NCBI GenBank assembly: GCA_035772785.1
Contig: JAOCPU010000019.1
Coordinates: 248,001-312,000, forward strand
Reading direction: 5' to 3'
Source of the DNA: Phlebiopsis flavidoalba
Taxonomy: Eukaryota > Basidiomycota > Agaricomycetes > Polyporales > Phanerochaetaceae
DNA length: 64,000 bases
The notes under the pieces were generated by a model, which was not told the origin of the DNA, made no database searches, and was given only the letters and a program-made list of their open reading frames with translations. Below are positions 48,167-59,187 of the stretch, piece by piece. Position 1 is the first letter of the stretch; each line of letters begins with the position of its first letter. Position numbers and translations under genes: made by a program.

Positions 48167-50535
48167 CTAGGGCGTCGAAAGAACACACTCGAAGCTATCG
48201 GCACTAATTGTGGTCTCCGCCCTTGAAGTGAACACTGAGGTGGATACTAGATGGTTCATGAGGAGGCAGCTCCAGTCTACAACCGGTGCAAACGGCTCAC
48301 CTTGCAAAATAGGTCGAGTGAATTCCACGCTTCGAGGGAGTGCATCGCCATTGGTATAATGGGCCGCGTGTGAAGTTATCTGGCGCGACGCCTTCCTCTA
48401 CCCAGCGAACCATGGCAGATAGTACGTTGTGCTGAGCGTCGTTGGACAGCGCCGGCTGTGCATCATTTGCTGCTCCGAAGGAGGTTGCTCCCGCGCCGCC
48501 CTATAGGGATTGTCAGATTCCGGGCTCGTATGAGACGATACGGCATGTCATACCACGCTAAAGACGTATTAGTTTTTGGGTGAAAGGAGAAAACAAGAAG
48601 GTGTCGAACCAGTGCTGCATTCCTCCCACCGTGAATAAACGATAGAAGTCATCGATATTCATCTCCGTATGCTCCGTCATAAAGGCATGCACGGTCTCGT
48701 AATAGTGCAGCGAATTTCCGGGACTAATTAGCTGGTCGGCCCATCCGACATAGTGGATCACTTTTCCATTGTGAGAGGGCCCAGCAAAAGATCGTATGTC
48801 TGGGTTGATGGCCTGGAAAGGTGGTGAATGTTTACCTTTTCGATTTTATGGACCCAACTCACGTTCCATTGACCAGGGTTTAATCTCATCGGCAATTCGA
48901 AGGGCTTCTGGGTTATAGTCAAAGATTGTGAATGTAGTGTGTCACTAGGAAACGAGGTTCATGATCCTTGAGTGGAAGGAGACGACGGGAATTAAAGTGC
49001 TTACTTTAGAACAAAAAATCCGAAGTAGTCTTCAGACAAAGGGAATAGGGTTACTGCCGACGAGGCCGTTGAAGAAACCGTCTTCGCCGCCGGGGTAATA
49101 GCTACCAAAAAACGTAGGTCTGATTGGCTTCGAAATAATCGGAATAGATGTGACGCAGGGCAACAATTTGAGGCGCGCGGTGAGGCATGTTGACTGGTTT
49201 TGGTTAGGGCGACAAGTCAACGTCTCCGGGCGAAATCTAAGATCTTTGGACTCAGCTCCACGGTAAGCACGCTGTACGACCTTCACTCACGCGCAAATGC
49301 GCGGGTCGCTAATGATACCGTCTGTGATCTGTAAGAACAAAGAGATCATACGCAAGACATTGCAGACACAACTCGCTTGAATCATACCCCGTCCAGCGCA
49401 TCGCATTGTTTCAAGGCTTCCGGTGCGATTACGTCCGTCCACACGCTTGCCGGAATGAAGCGCGGTGATGTTACTGGGAGGGTAAGCAAATTGATATGTA
49501 AAGACCATCCCTGGAGATGGGTCATCCAGTTGGCTGGAGAGCCCACGACCTAAACACAACAGTCAGTCAATAATTTTCGGTGAACAGGAAATCCGTAGCT
49601 TACCACACCATCAAAATCGGTTGGGAACTCTTGAACTTCTTTCAAGCTAGCATGCAATCTCATCAGCTCGTTCAAGGCCGCCACGCAAATGTTGCTGAAA
49701 TCTACGCACCCCTGTCGTCCACCTGAAGTGCCAGGGTGAAAATTACACACCAGTACGTAGGCTGCAATCGCGTACCAGTAGAACACCCAAGGTAATATGA
49801 CTTCTTGATGCTTTCATGGTAGTATTGCTCAACTATCTTCTTGCCGTTGGCTACAGACAATTTCATAGCGCGAAATCCAAAATCAATGATTGCATTCTGT
49901 AAAGAAAAATGAGAGATTGATAAGAGTAGTGTATAGGCCCGTTTCACGTACATCGTTATGAGGGCCGCCCCATGTCCCGTCACCAGCGCCGCTCTCGTGG
50001 CCTGTGTCTGTAGAGACTCCTGCAACTGGTAAAAGTTAAAATGGGCAAGTGTCAGAAGAGTTTCGAGAACAAAATTTACATCCTTGTTTAACCGCGAGGT
50101 TCCCGAGGTCTCCTACGTTGACTGACAACCAATCACCGATTAATCATTAGACCTCGTCGTGTTTGGGAACAACTCACCGCCACCGGACAGGCCTCCGTTG
50201 CCGAGACCAAGAAAGCGACCGTTCCACTCATCGGGAAGCCAGAGTTCAGTCAGAGCGGTAGATTTTCGCGGTCGCGTTCGTCGTCAGAACAAGCTGGATT
50301 CGACAAAACGCGGGAAGATCCGCCGCATTGATAGAGGATTGAGGGGTTGCAAGGTTAACCGTAGCATTGGCAGGAAAATGGTAGTGCGGTTTAATGCGAC
50401 ACCAGGGATATTGAAACTTCAGGGTGCTGCAAGCCTTCTCGGAGCCGTTCAAGGCAGTAACGCCGAGTGATAGCACAAGCGCGGCGAGCACAAGGATATT
50501 ACTGGTAGCATAACGAATGAGAGATGTAGTACCAT
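48167..50535 (-). CDS. Tannase/feruloyl-esterase family protein, copy 2
   Basis: Same architecture as copy 1. The start region near 50535 leads, one base shifted, into a hydrophobic signal (ILVLAALVLSLGVTALNGSE). Then TLKFQYPW, AADLPAFCRIQLVLTTNATA, WNGRFLGLGNGGL-like sequence, GFRAMKLSVANGKKIVEQYY, SYYLGCSTG/GRQG split by an intron at about 49793-49720, LQEVQEFPTDFDGVV-like sequence, SPANWMTHLQGWSL, QITDGIISDPRICA, YPGGEDGFFNGL, IHYVGWADQLISPGNSLHYY, HTEMNIDDFYRLFTVGGMQH and SVHFKGGDHN, stop 48167. It differs from copy 1 at many residues, so this is not a very recent duplicate. A few single-base shifts. Confidence 0.82.
48554..48557 (-). other. 4-nt microexon (CGTG) in tannase copy 2
   Basis: Flanked by introns GTTCGACAC..GTCTTTAG and GTATGACAT..CCCTATAG; joins MQHC to GGAGATS exactly as in copy 1. 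Confidence 0.75.
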
Positions 50536-51439
50536 TGTAGAAATGGTGACTTGAGCAGCTTATATATTATGCGGTTTACCAGAATGACGGAGAGGTCTAG
50601 AGAAAGAACGAAAAACCTCAAGGTGTCCATGTAAGCTTCGATTCCCCATTGAGATGAGTGTTATCAATGGGCCTGCTTACTTGTAAGTCCATGTAGGGCC
50701 GCATCCCACAATCCAGTAGTTCAATCTGAATACGTGTGCCCAATTTCAGGCTCCTGTAGGATGATATGCCAAATCGAGCAGGTATGTATGAATGGGACTG
50801 TCAGTTGATGAGCCCTAGAAGAGAAGAATCGGACATATTTAATTCAACAACGGCGCGTGAGCTTGACATGACTCCCCGTTAATGCCACCCTTGGAGCCTT
50901 TGCTGATCATGTGAAGACCTGAGACAAAGGTGAAGGATCGGCGGCTTCCACCTTCGTTCCAAGTCAAAATCAAATATTTGCAGCACAGTCCCTGCCATCC
51001 ACATGTGCACGGACACTTCCATGCATATCTGGGCATATAGTCAGTAAAGCCATATTCATCTGCGCAGTAATTGGTAGGGTTGCGTTTGTGAGCCTCTGCT
51101 GATTACTGACGAACTTTCGTTCACTCACCTGCGACGGCCTGTTGTGAATTCCCATGTGAATCCTCATCTTTCGCTTTGTCAAAATCACGATTTGCTTACT
51201 GCTATACTTTCAAATTCATTCGCAACTAAGTTTCTGGCCCACGAGGTGTGGCAAACAACCTGCCGGAACGAAGAACAGGACTCACTCACTGCAAAAAAAA
51301 ACGAGATAATTCTTCGCAGTCGCCTGGGTAGTATCGCACTGGAGTGCAAGGTCCGCGAATGCTCGACAAAGCATAATCGTTTGAAACCAGTGAGCCACAG
51401 TATCTCTCGGTACATTGGGAATGCTCTCAGAGTTGTACC
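50536..51439. other. Spacer between tannase copies 2 and 3
   Basis: Upstream flank of copy 2 and 3' flank of copy 3. The stretch about 51380-51440 resembles the 3' flanks of copies 2 and 4 (the shared piece CGGTACATTGGGAATGCTC has close counterparts near 48120 and 55420). Open frames here have no recognised domain. Confidence 0.5.
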
Positions 51440-53995
51440 CTACGTCAAAAGGGCACAACTCAAAGCTGATCTGCACTGTTGTGGTCTCCGCCCTTGAAGC
51501 GAAGGCTGAGTGGATACTGTTGAATAAGCTCATGAGCGAGCATTCGAGGTCATGTGGGGACACAGGGTTTACCTTGCGAATATAGGACGAGTGGATTCAA
51601 TCCCGAGAGATGCATCGTCGTTGTTATAGTGAGCCGCAGTGAAATTGTCTGGGCGCAACGCCTTCTTCAACCCAGCGTACCATAGCCGATAGTACGTTGT
51701 GCTGAGCGTCATTCGCTACATGTGCGGTTGCCTTTGACCGTCATTGAGAGGGGTTTGCCCGCTCCGAAGGAAGTTGCTCCAGCACCGCCCTAACAGAAAT
51801 CAGATGAAGGCCGGCATACGTCTAGGCTTGTCTGTACATACCACGCTTCATGTGATAGTTTAGGACGAGACGTCGTTGTGACAACAGGCATGTACGGCTT
51901 ACCAATGCTGCATGCCTCCAACCATGAACAGACGATAAAAAACTGTCAATATCCATCTCCGTATGCTCGGGTCATGAACGTATGAAACATTTTCATAGTA
52001 GTGGATCGAGTTTCCCGGCTGATAAGCTGGTCAGCCCACCCTACGTACTGAATTACCTTCCCCTTGAAGTGCGAACGGTCCGACAAACTCCGTTATATTT
52101 GGGTTGATAGCCTTCGGAGAAGGGATTAGTACAGTACAATTGATAAGCTAGTTCTCACAGGACTCACATTAAATTGGCCTGGGTCAATCTCGTCTGCAAT
52201 CCTGAGAACTTCTGAATTGTAATCTGAAGATCTCAAAGCCTGTTTGACTGCAAACGATATGTCAGATAGTTGTCATAAGACAGTGAGTATTTCACTCACT
52301 TAAGTACGAATAGCCCGAAATAGTAGCCCGAATGTCGATTGGCACATTTGGGAATGGGGCTTCTCCAACGATTAAAGGAAAGTCCGTCGAAAAATCCATC
52401 TTCGCCGCCGGGATAATAGCTCCCGAAGACATATGTCTGATTCGTCTCAAAATAATCGGAATAAATGTGGCGTAGAGCTACGATTTGAGGCCCGGTGAGG
52501 CAAGTGGCCCCCCATAATGCGTTTTGATTCGGGCGACATGTCAGAGCTTCAGGACGGAATCTAGAAATACGTTGCTATAAGTTCAGGCATAAATGTTTGG
52601 CACGCATACGAGCAAATCCGTGGGTCGTTGATGATACCATCGGAAAGCTGTGCATGTATTTCAGTCTTTTTCTGCAAGACTGTCCAGTAAAAGTTTTAAT
52701 CCACATACCCCATCCAGCGCATCACATTGTTTCAAGACTTCGGGTGCAATGGACGTCGGCCCAGACATTCGCGGGAACGAAGCGGGAAGAGTTGACTGGT
52801 AGTACATTCAAGTTGATATGGAGTGACCATGCTTGAATGTGAGTCATCCAATTAGCCGGAGAACCGACAATCTGTTTGAAGATTATATTTCGTGACGCTA
52901 GACTGGGTAATAAAATTTACACATACCACCCCGTCGAAATCATCGGGAAACTCTTGGATCTCTTTGAGCCTGAGAGGATTCTCAGGGTCAGTGCAAGCGA
53001 AATCAACAGATGAAAGGCAGTCGAAATTTTTTATTAAATTACACGTAATTCCTTGTCGGCCACCTACAAAGCTCACATAAGAAACTTCATCCCTCGAGTA
53101 ATGTGACGCACCAGTTGAACATCCAAGGAAGTAGGACTTCTTGATCTTTCTGTTGGTAGTACTGTGCAATAATCCTCTCACCCCCCCCCCACCCCACACC
53201 TGCTGTCTGACTGCTGACGACCTCCGACATGTGCATTTGCGGCGCGAAATCCAAAGTCATTCATAGCATTCTAGGTAATGACGCGTCCTCAGCACATCGG
53301 CAATAGGCAACTCTTCTTATTGCGCTATAGTAGACTTTACATCGTTATGTGGACCACCCCACGATCCGTCGCCTCAGCGCTTTCGTGACATCGCCGGTGT
53401 CGGTGGACACAACGCCGGCAACTATGAAGTCACTCTCAAGACAACGTCGCGAGAGCACACTTTGATTTTTACCGGCGACGACTCGACCTTAGTTTCAACA
53501 GCCATGGTTGTGCACGAGATCCGGCGGACGTTCACTAGTGGCGGCGCTTCGATTGTCATGATTAATTATGAAGGAGACGGCTCTTTCCTGACATACCTCC
53601 GCCCGACAACACCCCACACCGACTTTTCGAGGCCACCATTACCAACACGTGTGAAGGTAGTCGTACTGTTTCCAATCTATCGGGTGGAAAGTCCTATAGC
53701 TCGGATGCGAGCCATAGAATTTTGCCAGTCCATGTTCGTGGTGCATAATTAACTCCGAGACGGCAGAAAGCAGGAAGGTCTGTCGCGTTGATGGAGGATT
53801 GAAGAGCTAGTGAATAGCAAACAGTAGCGTTCGCGCGGAAAACGTGGGTAGTGCCATTCAAGACAAACGTCCAGTATGTATGGTTAACTTGAAGTCCTTA
53901 CAGAGCGTACGGACTTGCCGAGCCGTCTGTGGGCGCCAACGCCTAGGATGGTCCACAGAAAAGCTTGAGTAAAACAAGGGGAAAATGAAATGCAT
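51440..53995 (-). CDS. Tannase/feruloyl-esterase family protein, copy 3 (indel-rich)
   Basis: Recognisable throughout but needing more frame changes than copies 1 and 2. Segments: CKDFKL after a start near 53995, a region equivalent to WNGR/GNGG with shifts, SYFLGCSTG and GGRQG split by an intron (about 53132-53075), LKEIQEFPDDFDGVV, LSDGIINDPRIC, YPGGEDGFF, WADQLISR-like sequence, MQHW/C and SVHFKGG-like C-terminus with stop near 51440. The catalytic-Ser motif GCSTGGRQG is intact. A C-run (about 53178-53187) sits where copies 1 and 2 encode VNGKKIVE. Either low-quality sequence or early pseudogene decay; I cannot decide from one sequence. Confidence 0.65.
51842..51845 (-). other. 4-nt microexon (CGTG) in tannase copy 3
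   Basis: The same AG|CGTG|GTATG context as in copies 1 and 2 is kept despite indels around it. Confidence 0.65.
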
Positions 53996-55458
53996 GGCTT
54001 TGGAGCAACGCCTCGTTTTCTTGCTGCCGGGGTATCTTACCAAAATGGCGCATAGGCTATTATATTGAATAATGGGGCCAGAGCAGTCGTTTGGTTTGAT
54101 TCGAGAGGACGACGTGATTGTAAGAAAGTTTTGCTAATGCGACGCTCCTTCACCCACACCTGGGAAGAAATCTATCAGGCTTTTTGCTACTCGTGTATCC
54201 TAGAGTAGTAGTGGGCATTTGAGACTAGCGCGGCCATAAGCAGACAGCTTGTGTCCGTTTGTTTGCTTTTTGGAGCAAGGAAATTGCTGATCAGTCGGTG
54301 AGCATTGCAATGGCAGCGAATTGTGAGTACCCCAATAGTGCGGTTTTCATCTCACTGAAGATATTTTACGCGGAGCCACGATGGGATTTGGTGAAACGTG
54401 GTGTGTGTGGCTAGATGTGAATAAATTATGCTTCATTCAAGCCCGTCGTGAAGTAAAATGCGTAAATTCAGGGGGATAACTGTGACCTATATCTAAGTCC
54501 CCGGAAACGTCTAGCGGTCATCATAAGTTACGGTATCCTTGTTGAGATGGTATAGAGCATACGAACCACTCACGTTGTCGACTTCTTCTTCTTCTACAGG
54601 GCCTAAAAGATTCTGCAAAACCTTGTCGTAGTAAGTAGTCGACATGGTGGTTTGGTGCTCAAAGTGCGGACTTGGGTCAGCGCGAGGCACCGTCTCGCGG
54701 TGTCGATTGGCGACCCGTCGAATGGCATGGCCTCACATTTGCTCTCGTAGCGCCGCGCCAGTAGTACTCAACATGGTTCTAACAACATACAACACCATAA
54801 TCTTTCAACTAATATTCACGTCTATATCACATAGTGAGCCCGTGAGAACCACACCTGACGGCAGCGAGCCAGGCAGCTGGCAGTATGTGCCTGGTCATCT
54901 GCCACAAATCAACTTTCTCGAGAAACTTCACGCCTCTAACTTATGAAGACACTTCGGTATGGATAGAACGCAACATTACTGCGCACTGTGTTAAAGTCGA
55001 TTCACTACATCGAGATCACGGGCTGGCATGGTTCTCGCATGGGACCCCTCCGTGGGACTCCGACGCCTGGCTGCTCTCTCGACTGTTCGCTTTCACGCAC
55101 CCCTGCTAGTTGGTAAACGAGCTAGATCCTCTGGACGGTCCCACACACAGAGGGATGCAGATGAAAACACTTCGCCTCGTGTATGCCCCTTTCCACGGGT
55201 AGCTTGACACCGAATGCTACTATTGATGTCCACGGAAGGGAGTCGCGCGCACAACACCTTCACGTCACCCACGACCAATTCCCAACACTCTGCGGAATGA
55301 AGCGAGGATGCGGATCACTGATGACAAGACAACTCTTTCGCAATTTACTGTGATAGCATATGGTGCACGAATGGCTCTCTACCGAAATGTGTCGATCTGG
55401 TAGAGTATATCCCTATCCCGGTACATTTGAGGATCACCTCGAGCTTAAAGGTAATACC
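53996..55458. other. Enlarged spacer between tannase copies 3 and 4
   Basis: About 0.4-0.6 kb longer than the other two inter-copy spacers. The stretch 54430-55140 is homologous to 58390-59270, upstream of copy 4 and into the 5' end of the GH28 gene. An open minus frame from 54643 (MSTTYYDKVLQNLLGPVEEE) has a diverged counterpart near 58590 (YHEEMLKDLLGARDKK). Confidence 0.6.
54830..55140 (+). pseudogene. Truncated relic of the 5' end of a GH28 polygalacturonase gene
   Basis: The plus strand at 54850-55110 aligns by eye with 59020-59230: GGCAGC.AGTATGT-CCT-GGTCAT, then GAACTTCA/GAAACTTCA, CTTCGGTAT.GA, GAACGCAAC, and GACTCCGACGC at 55056 and 59199. In the intact gene GACTCCGACGC lies inside the signal-peptide codons just after the start at 59188. 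The remaining GH28 catalytic exons are absent: sequence similarity fades by ~55200 and copy 4 of the tannase begins at 55459. Non-functional as an enzyme gene. Confidence 0.6.
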
Positions 55459-57999
55459 CTACGTCGAAAGAGTACACTCGGAAGCTATCTTGCACTATTG
55501 TGGTCTCCGCCCTTAAAGCGTAAAAGACTGAGTGGATTTATACCTAAATGATTCGTGAGACAAGATCGTTGCCTGTACGGGGACAGGGCGACTCACCTTG
55601 TAGCAAATAGGGACGAGATGTGAATTTCAAAACGCCGAGAGATGCGTCGTCCCATTGTTGGGATAATGCGCCGCGCAAGCGTGACAGTTATCTGGCGCGA
55701 CGCCTCTTCAACCAGCGTACCATGGCCGATAGTACGTTGTGCTTGAGCGTCATTCGATATAATGCAGGGTTGACCGTCGTTTGCTTGCTCCGAAACGAAC
55801 CTAGTTGCTCCAGCACCGCCCCCTAAACAAATTCAGCCCCGACACGATGCGTTCATTTCCAATTTAGACACAACCACTTGTACATACCACACTCTCGCGG
55901 AATAGTCAGTATAAATTGTTGCAAACAATTATGATTGCTATACCAATGCTGCATCCTCCAACTGTGAAAAAAGACGATAGAAATCGTCGACTTTGCATCT
56001 CCGTATGGCTCGGCGTCCATAAACGTATGAACAGTCCTTTCAATCAGTAGTGAATCGAGTCTCTCCGAGGACTGATAAGCTGATCAGCCCATCGTTACGA
56101 CGTATTGTTATTACTTTCCCATTTGTGCGACAACTGGCGCCCGACAAATTGTCCGTGTAATATTCGGATCTGATCATAGCCTGTGGGAAAGAGTTCAGTA
56201 ATGAGCTAGATCTTCGATTAGAAGGTTGTCCTAGGAGTTACGATTGAATTGTCCTGGGTCGATTTCGTCTGCAATCTTTTGAGGACTTCCGGGTTATAGT
56301 CGAAGATTCCGAATCCAGTTTGGCTGAAAGCATCTATTAGATAGCTAAAGTGAGGTAGCCAAATGTGCCCGCTCACCTTTGAGTACCGCAAAACCCGAAA
56401 TAGTCTGTGGCGATAGAGAACGGATTGTCCTCAAGACGAGTCCGTTTGAAAAATCCTCGTCTTCACACCGCCCGGATAATAGCTTCCGAAAAAAGACGTA
56501 TAGGTTTGGTTCAGCTCGTTCGCTCGAATAGTCCGATAGAATGTGGCGGTAAGGCTACTATCTGAGGCCCCAGTTGAGACAAGTTGATTTGGTTCCTCTG
56601 ATTTGGACGGCAACAGGTCAGAGTTTCTGGGACGGAAGCTGGCAATCTGCTGCTTTAGCTTAGACTCGAGGCGTAGTCACCGGACCAACTTACGAGCAAA
56701 CCCGTGGATCGTTGATAATGCCATCGGACAGAGTCCTGTGTGTATACTTATTTCAGCCCCGATCAGACTGTGGTGCTCAAATGAAACGTCCGACGTACCC
56801 CATCCAGACGCGTCACACTGCTTCAGGACCTCGGGCGCAATACACTACAGTCCATAACGTTCGCGGGAATGAAGCGGGAGGAGTGTGACTGGTAATACGT
56901 TTAAGTTGATATGGAGGGACCCATGCTTGAAGATGGCGTCATCCAATTCGAGCGGGGGAACCGACGACCTAACCAAGGATTAATCTTCAGGACGCTGGGA
57001 GTGCAACAAGTTATACGAACCCACCCGCCATCAAAATCCGTCGGGGAACTCTTGAAAAACTCCTTAAGTCTAGGAAGTTCCATAGAATCAGTATATGGGG
57101 TAAGATAATGCAGGACGCCCGGTGACACTCGCCCTTGGTCGACCACCTGCACAAGTCCAGACTCCACATGAAGTATAATACCATCTCCCTAGCAATCCAA
57201 CCCCCGCACCAGTTTTGAGCATCCGAGGGAGTATGATTTCTTGATGTTTTTTGCGATAGTACCTGTGAGACAATCTTCTTACCATTGACAACTGACAAAG
57301 TGCATCGCGCCCCCCCCCCCCCCCCCCCCCCGGAATCCGAAGTCAATGATGGCGTTCTATAGATAAAAGTCAGCGGAGATATCAAAACCCATGAACCTTT
57401 CATTTTGTAGGCATACGTCGTCCTTTGTGTGGCCCACCCCATTTGCCATCGCCCGCGGTTGCTTCCTCGTGTCCAGTATCATGTGGACACTCTCGGCGAC
57501 TGTGGGTCGCTCAATGAGACGATGTCGAAGAGCATTACTTCCAGCTGTACGCACATCCTTGTTTCACGGCTAATATCCCTAAGATCCGCGACGTTCACTG
57601 CGTGATGTGAGGGTCCCAATGTCTCGTAACGAAATAACTGATGTACCTCCGCCTGGTAAGACCACCGTTACGGCATAGGGTAAGAAACCGACCATTCCAA
57701 TCATCGGGGAGACCATAGCTCGCTCGGTGCGAGCCTGTTAGATTTTGCGTATGGTAACGGTTTGTAGTGAGAATTAATTCGAGACGGCAGAAAAGCGGGG
57801 AGGTCTGGTCGCATTGATGGAAGACTGGGAGTATGAAAGCGACAGTAGCGTTCGCGGGCGAAGTGGGTAGTGCCGTTTCAAGACAACGTCCGGTATGTTC
57901 AATTTGAAGTCATTACAGATCTTCTCAGAGCTGGCGGCGGCGACAGCAGTGAGGACGTCCACAAAAAGCTTGAGCGCAAGAAGGGGTGATTGATCGCAT
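55459..57999 (-). CDS. Tannase/feruloyl-esterase family protein, copy 4 (heavily indel-laden; possible pseudogene)
   Basis: ATG 57999 opens MRSITPLLALKLFVDVLTAV-like signal sequence (one shift), then EKICNDFKLNIPDVVLKRHY as in copy 1. Later blocks are present but interrupted by many single-base insertions: the catalytic motif reads GCTCAAAACTG / GGTCGACCAAGGG (extra bases versus GCSTG/GRQG), SFFGSYYPGG, MPSD-like, FKGGDHNSA, stop near 55459. A 22-nt C-run (57310-57331) replaces part of the segment equivalent to FRALHLS in copy 1. Indel density is clearly above that of copies 1 and 2. Closest in sequence to copy 1 at the N-terminus. Confidence 0.55.
55888..55891 (-). other. 4-nt microexon (TGTG) in tannase copy 4
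   Basis: AG|TGTG|GTATG. The C-to-T change still completes a Cys codon (TG+T) and Val (GTG), so the microexon coding is conserved even in the most damaged copy. Confidence 0.6.
57310..57331. repeat. 22-nt poly-C homopolymer inside tannase copy 4
   Basis: An uninterrupted run of 22 C where paralogues have none; it disrupts the reading frame. Confidence 0.95.
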
Positions 58000-59187
58000 G
58001 ACTTTGAAGAACTGTCTTGTTCGCTCTGGCCTGCGGTTTTGTCCATACCGACGCAGGTAGGCTATTATATACGTCAGGGTGAGCCAGGGTCGCCTCGTTG
58101 GATGGCGGCGTGGCTTGTGGTAATTCTGCATGCGAGACTTCTACCACATCAGGAGCAGTTTTTAAATAGACTTTTCCTAGTCGTGTAATCCCAACAGGTA
58201 TTCGGGGATTTCTATGTTGGTCGCCGAAGACCATAGAATAAGAAAGAACTTGATTGCCCGCTCTTCGGCTTTTGGAACCTTCGCTTGATCAGGTGAGGTG
58301 CCCGAGACCGCAACGACGCAGCAGATTCGCAGCACTGAAAAGATTTTATTCTTGAGGTCGTTGTACGATCTCGTTAAGCACATCGTGAGCGACGAATGTG
58401 GCAACAAATCACGCTTCATTGGGGCTATGTCATAAGTTCAAGTGGCATTCGCGTTCAATTCTTGTGTACTGGGGAAGCCATAGTATTATGGTGAGCTGAA
58501 ACCTCAGATGAATTGTATTCATACACACGTAGCTTCCCATCTTCTTATCGCGGGCCCCTAGTAGATCCTTCAACATCTCTTCATGATAGTCACGTATACA
58601 AGCCTCAGACAGAAGTGAAAAGTCCGCCGCCTCGGGATATTAGCGCGGTCCGCCGAGTCCGGCCGCGGTGGTGCCACCGTGCATGATTTTGTACGCAGCC
58701 GCGACTCGCGACTCGCGCCTGTGGCCTTTACCATATTTCCCCCCGATGTCGCATCACTGGCCAATCTATCTATTCAGCAAAACGTATTCTAGTAAATGGT
58801 GGAAAATAAACCTAATTGGAGCCTTCCTATGGTATATTTCAAGAATTGCTTGCTCGGTGGTGAGCGCAACGTTGAGCATTTGGTAAGCACGAGGACTTGA
58901 GTCTAAGTATCCTCGCGTCGACAATTGCAGCGTAACCACTCAGCCAGACCATTTTCCTAACGGGTACAAATCGACATCGGCTAACATTTACACTTGCGTC
59001 ACGTAGTGACGCCTTGAACGCGACCGCGGCGGGGTCACGGCAGCCAGTATGTACCTAGGTCATTCTGCCACCCATCATCCCGAAGAACTTCAAGCTATAT
59101 GTAGACCTTCGGTATAGAGTACATGGAACGCAACGTTTGCTGCGCACCATCTGCTACTCTACCCACCAAATCATGGTCTAGAGCACT
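58000..59187. promoter_or_regulatory. Divergent region between tannase copy 4 and the GH28 gene
   Basis: 1.2 kb containing both upstream flanks. Its right-hand part was duplicated to 54430-55140. A short open minus segment near 58590 (YHEEMLKDLLGARDKK) may be the start-side of a small unassigned gene. Confidence 0.5.

Noticed and set aside
54560..54643. Independent small gene starting MSTTYYDKVLQ
   Set aside because: A possible start and donor site exist and a diverged counterpart lies near 58590, but no further exon could be joined; reported only as part of the duplicated spacer.
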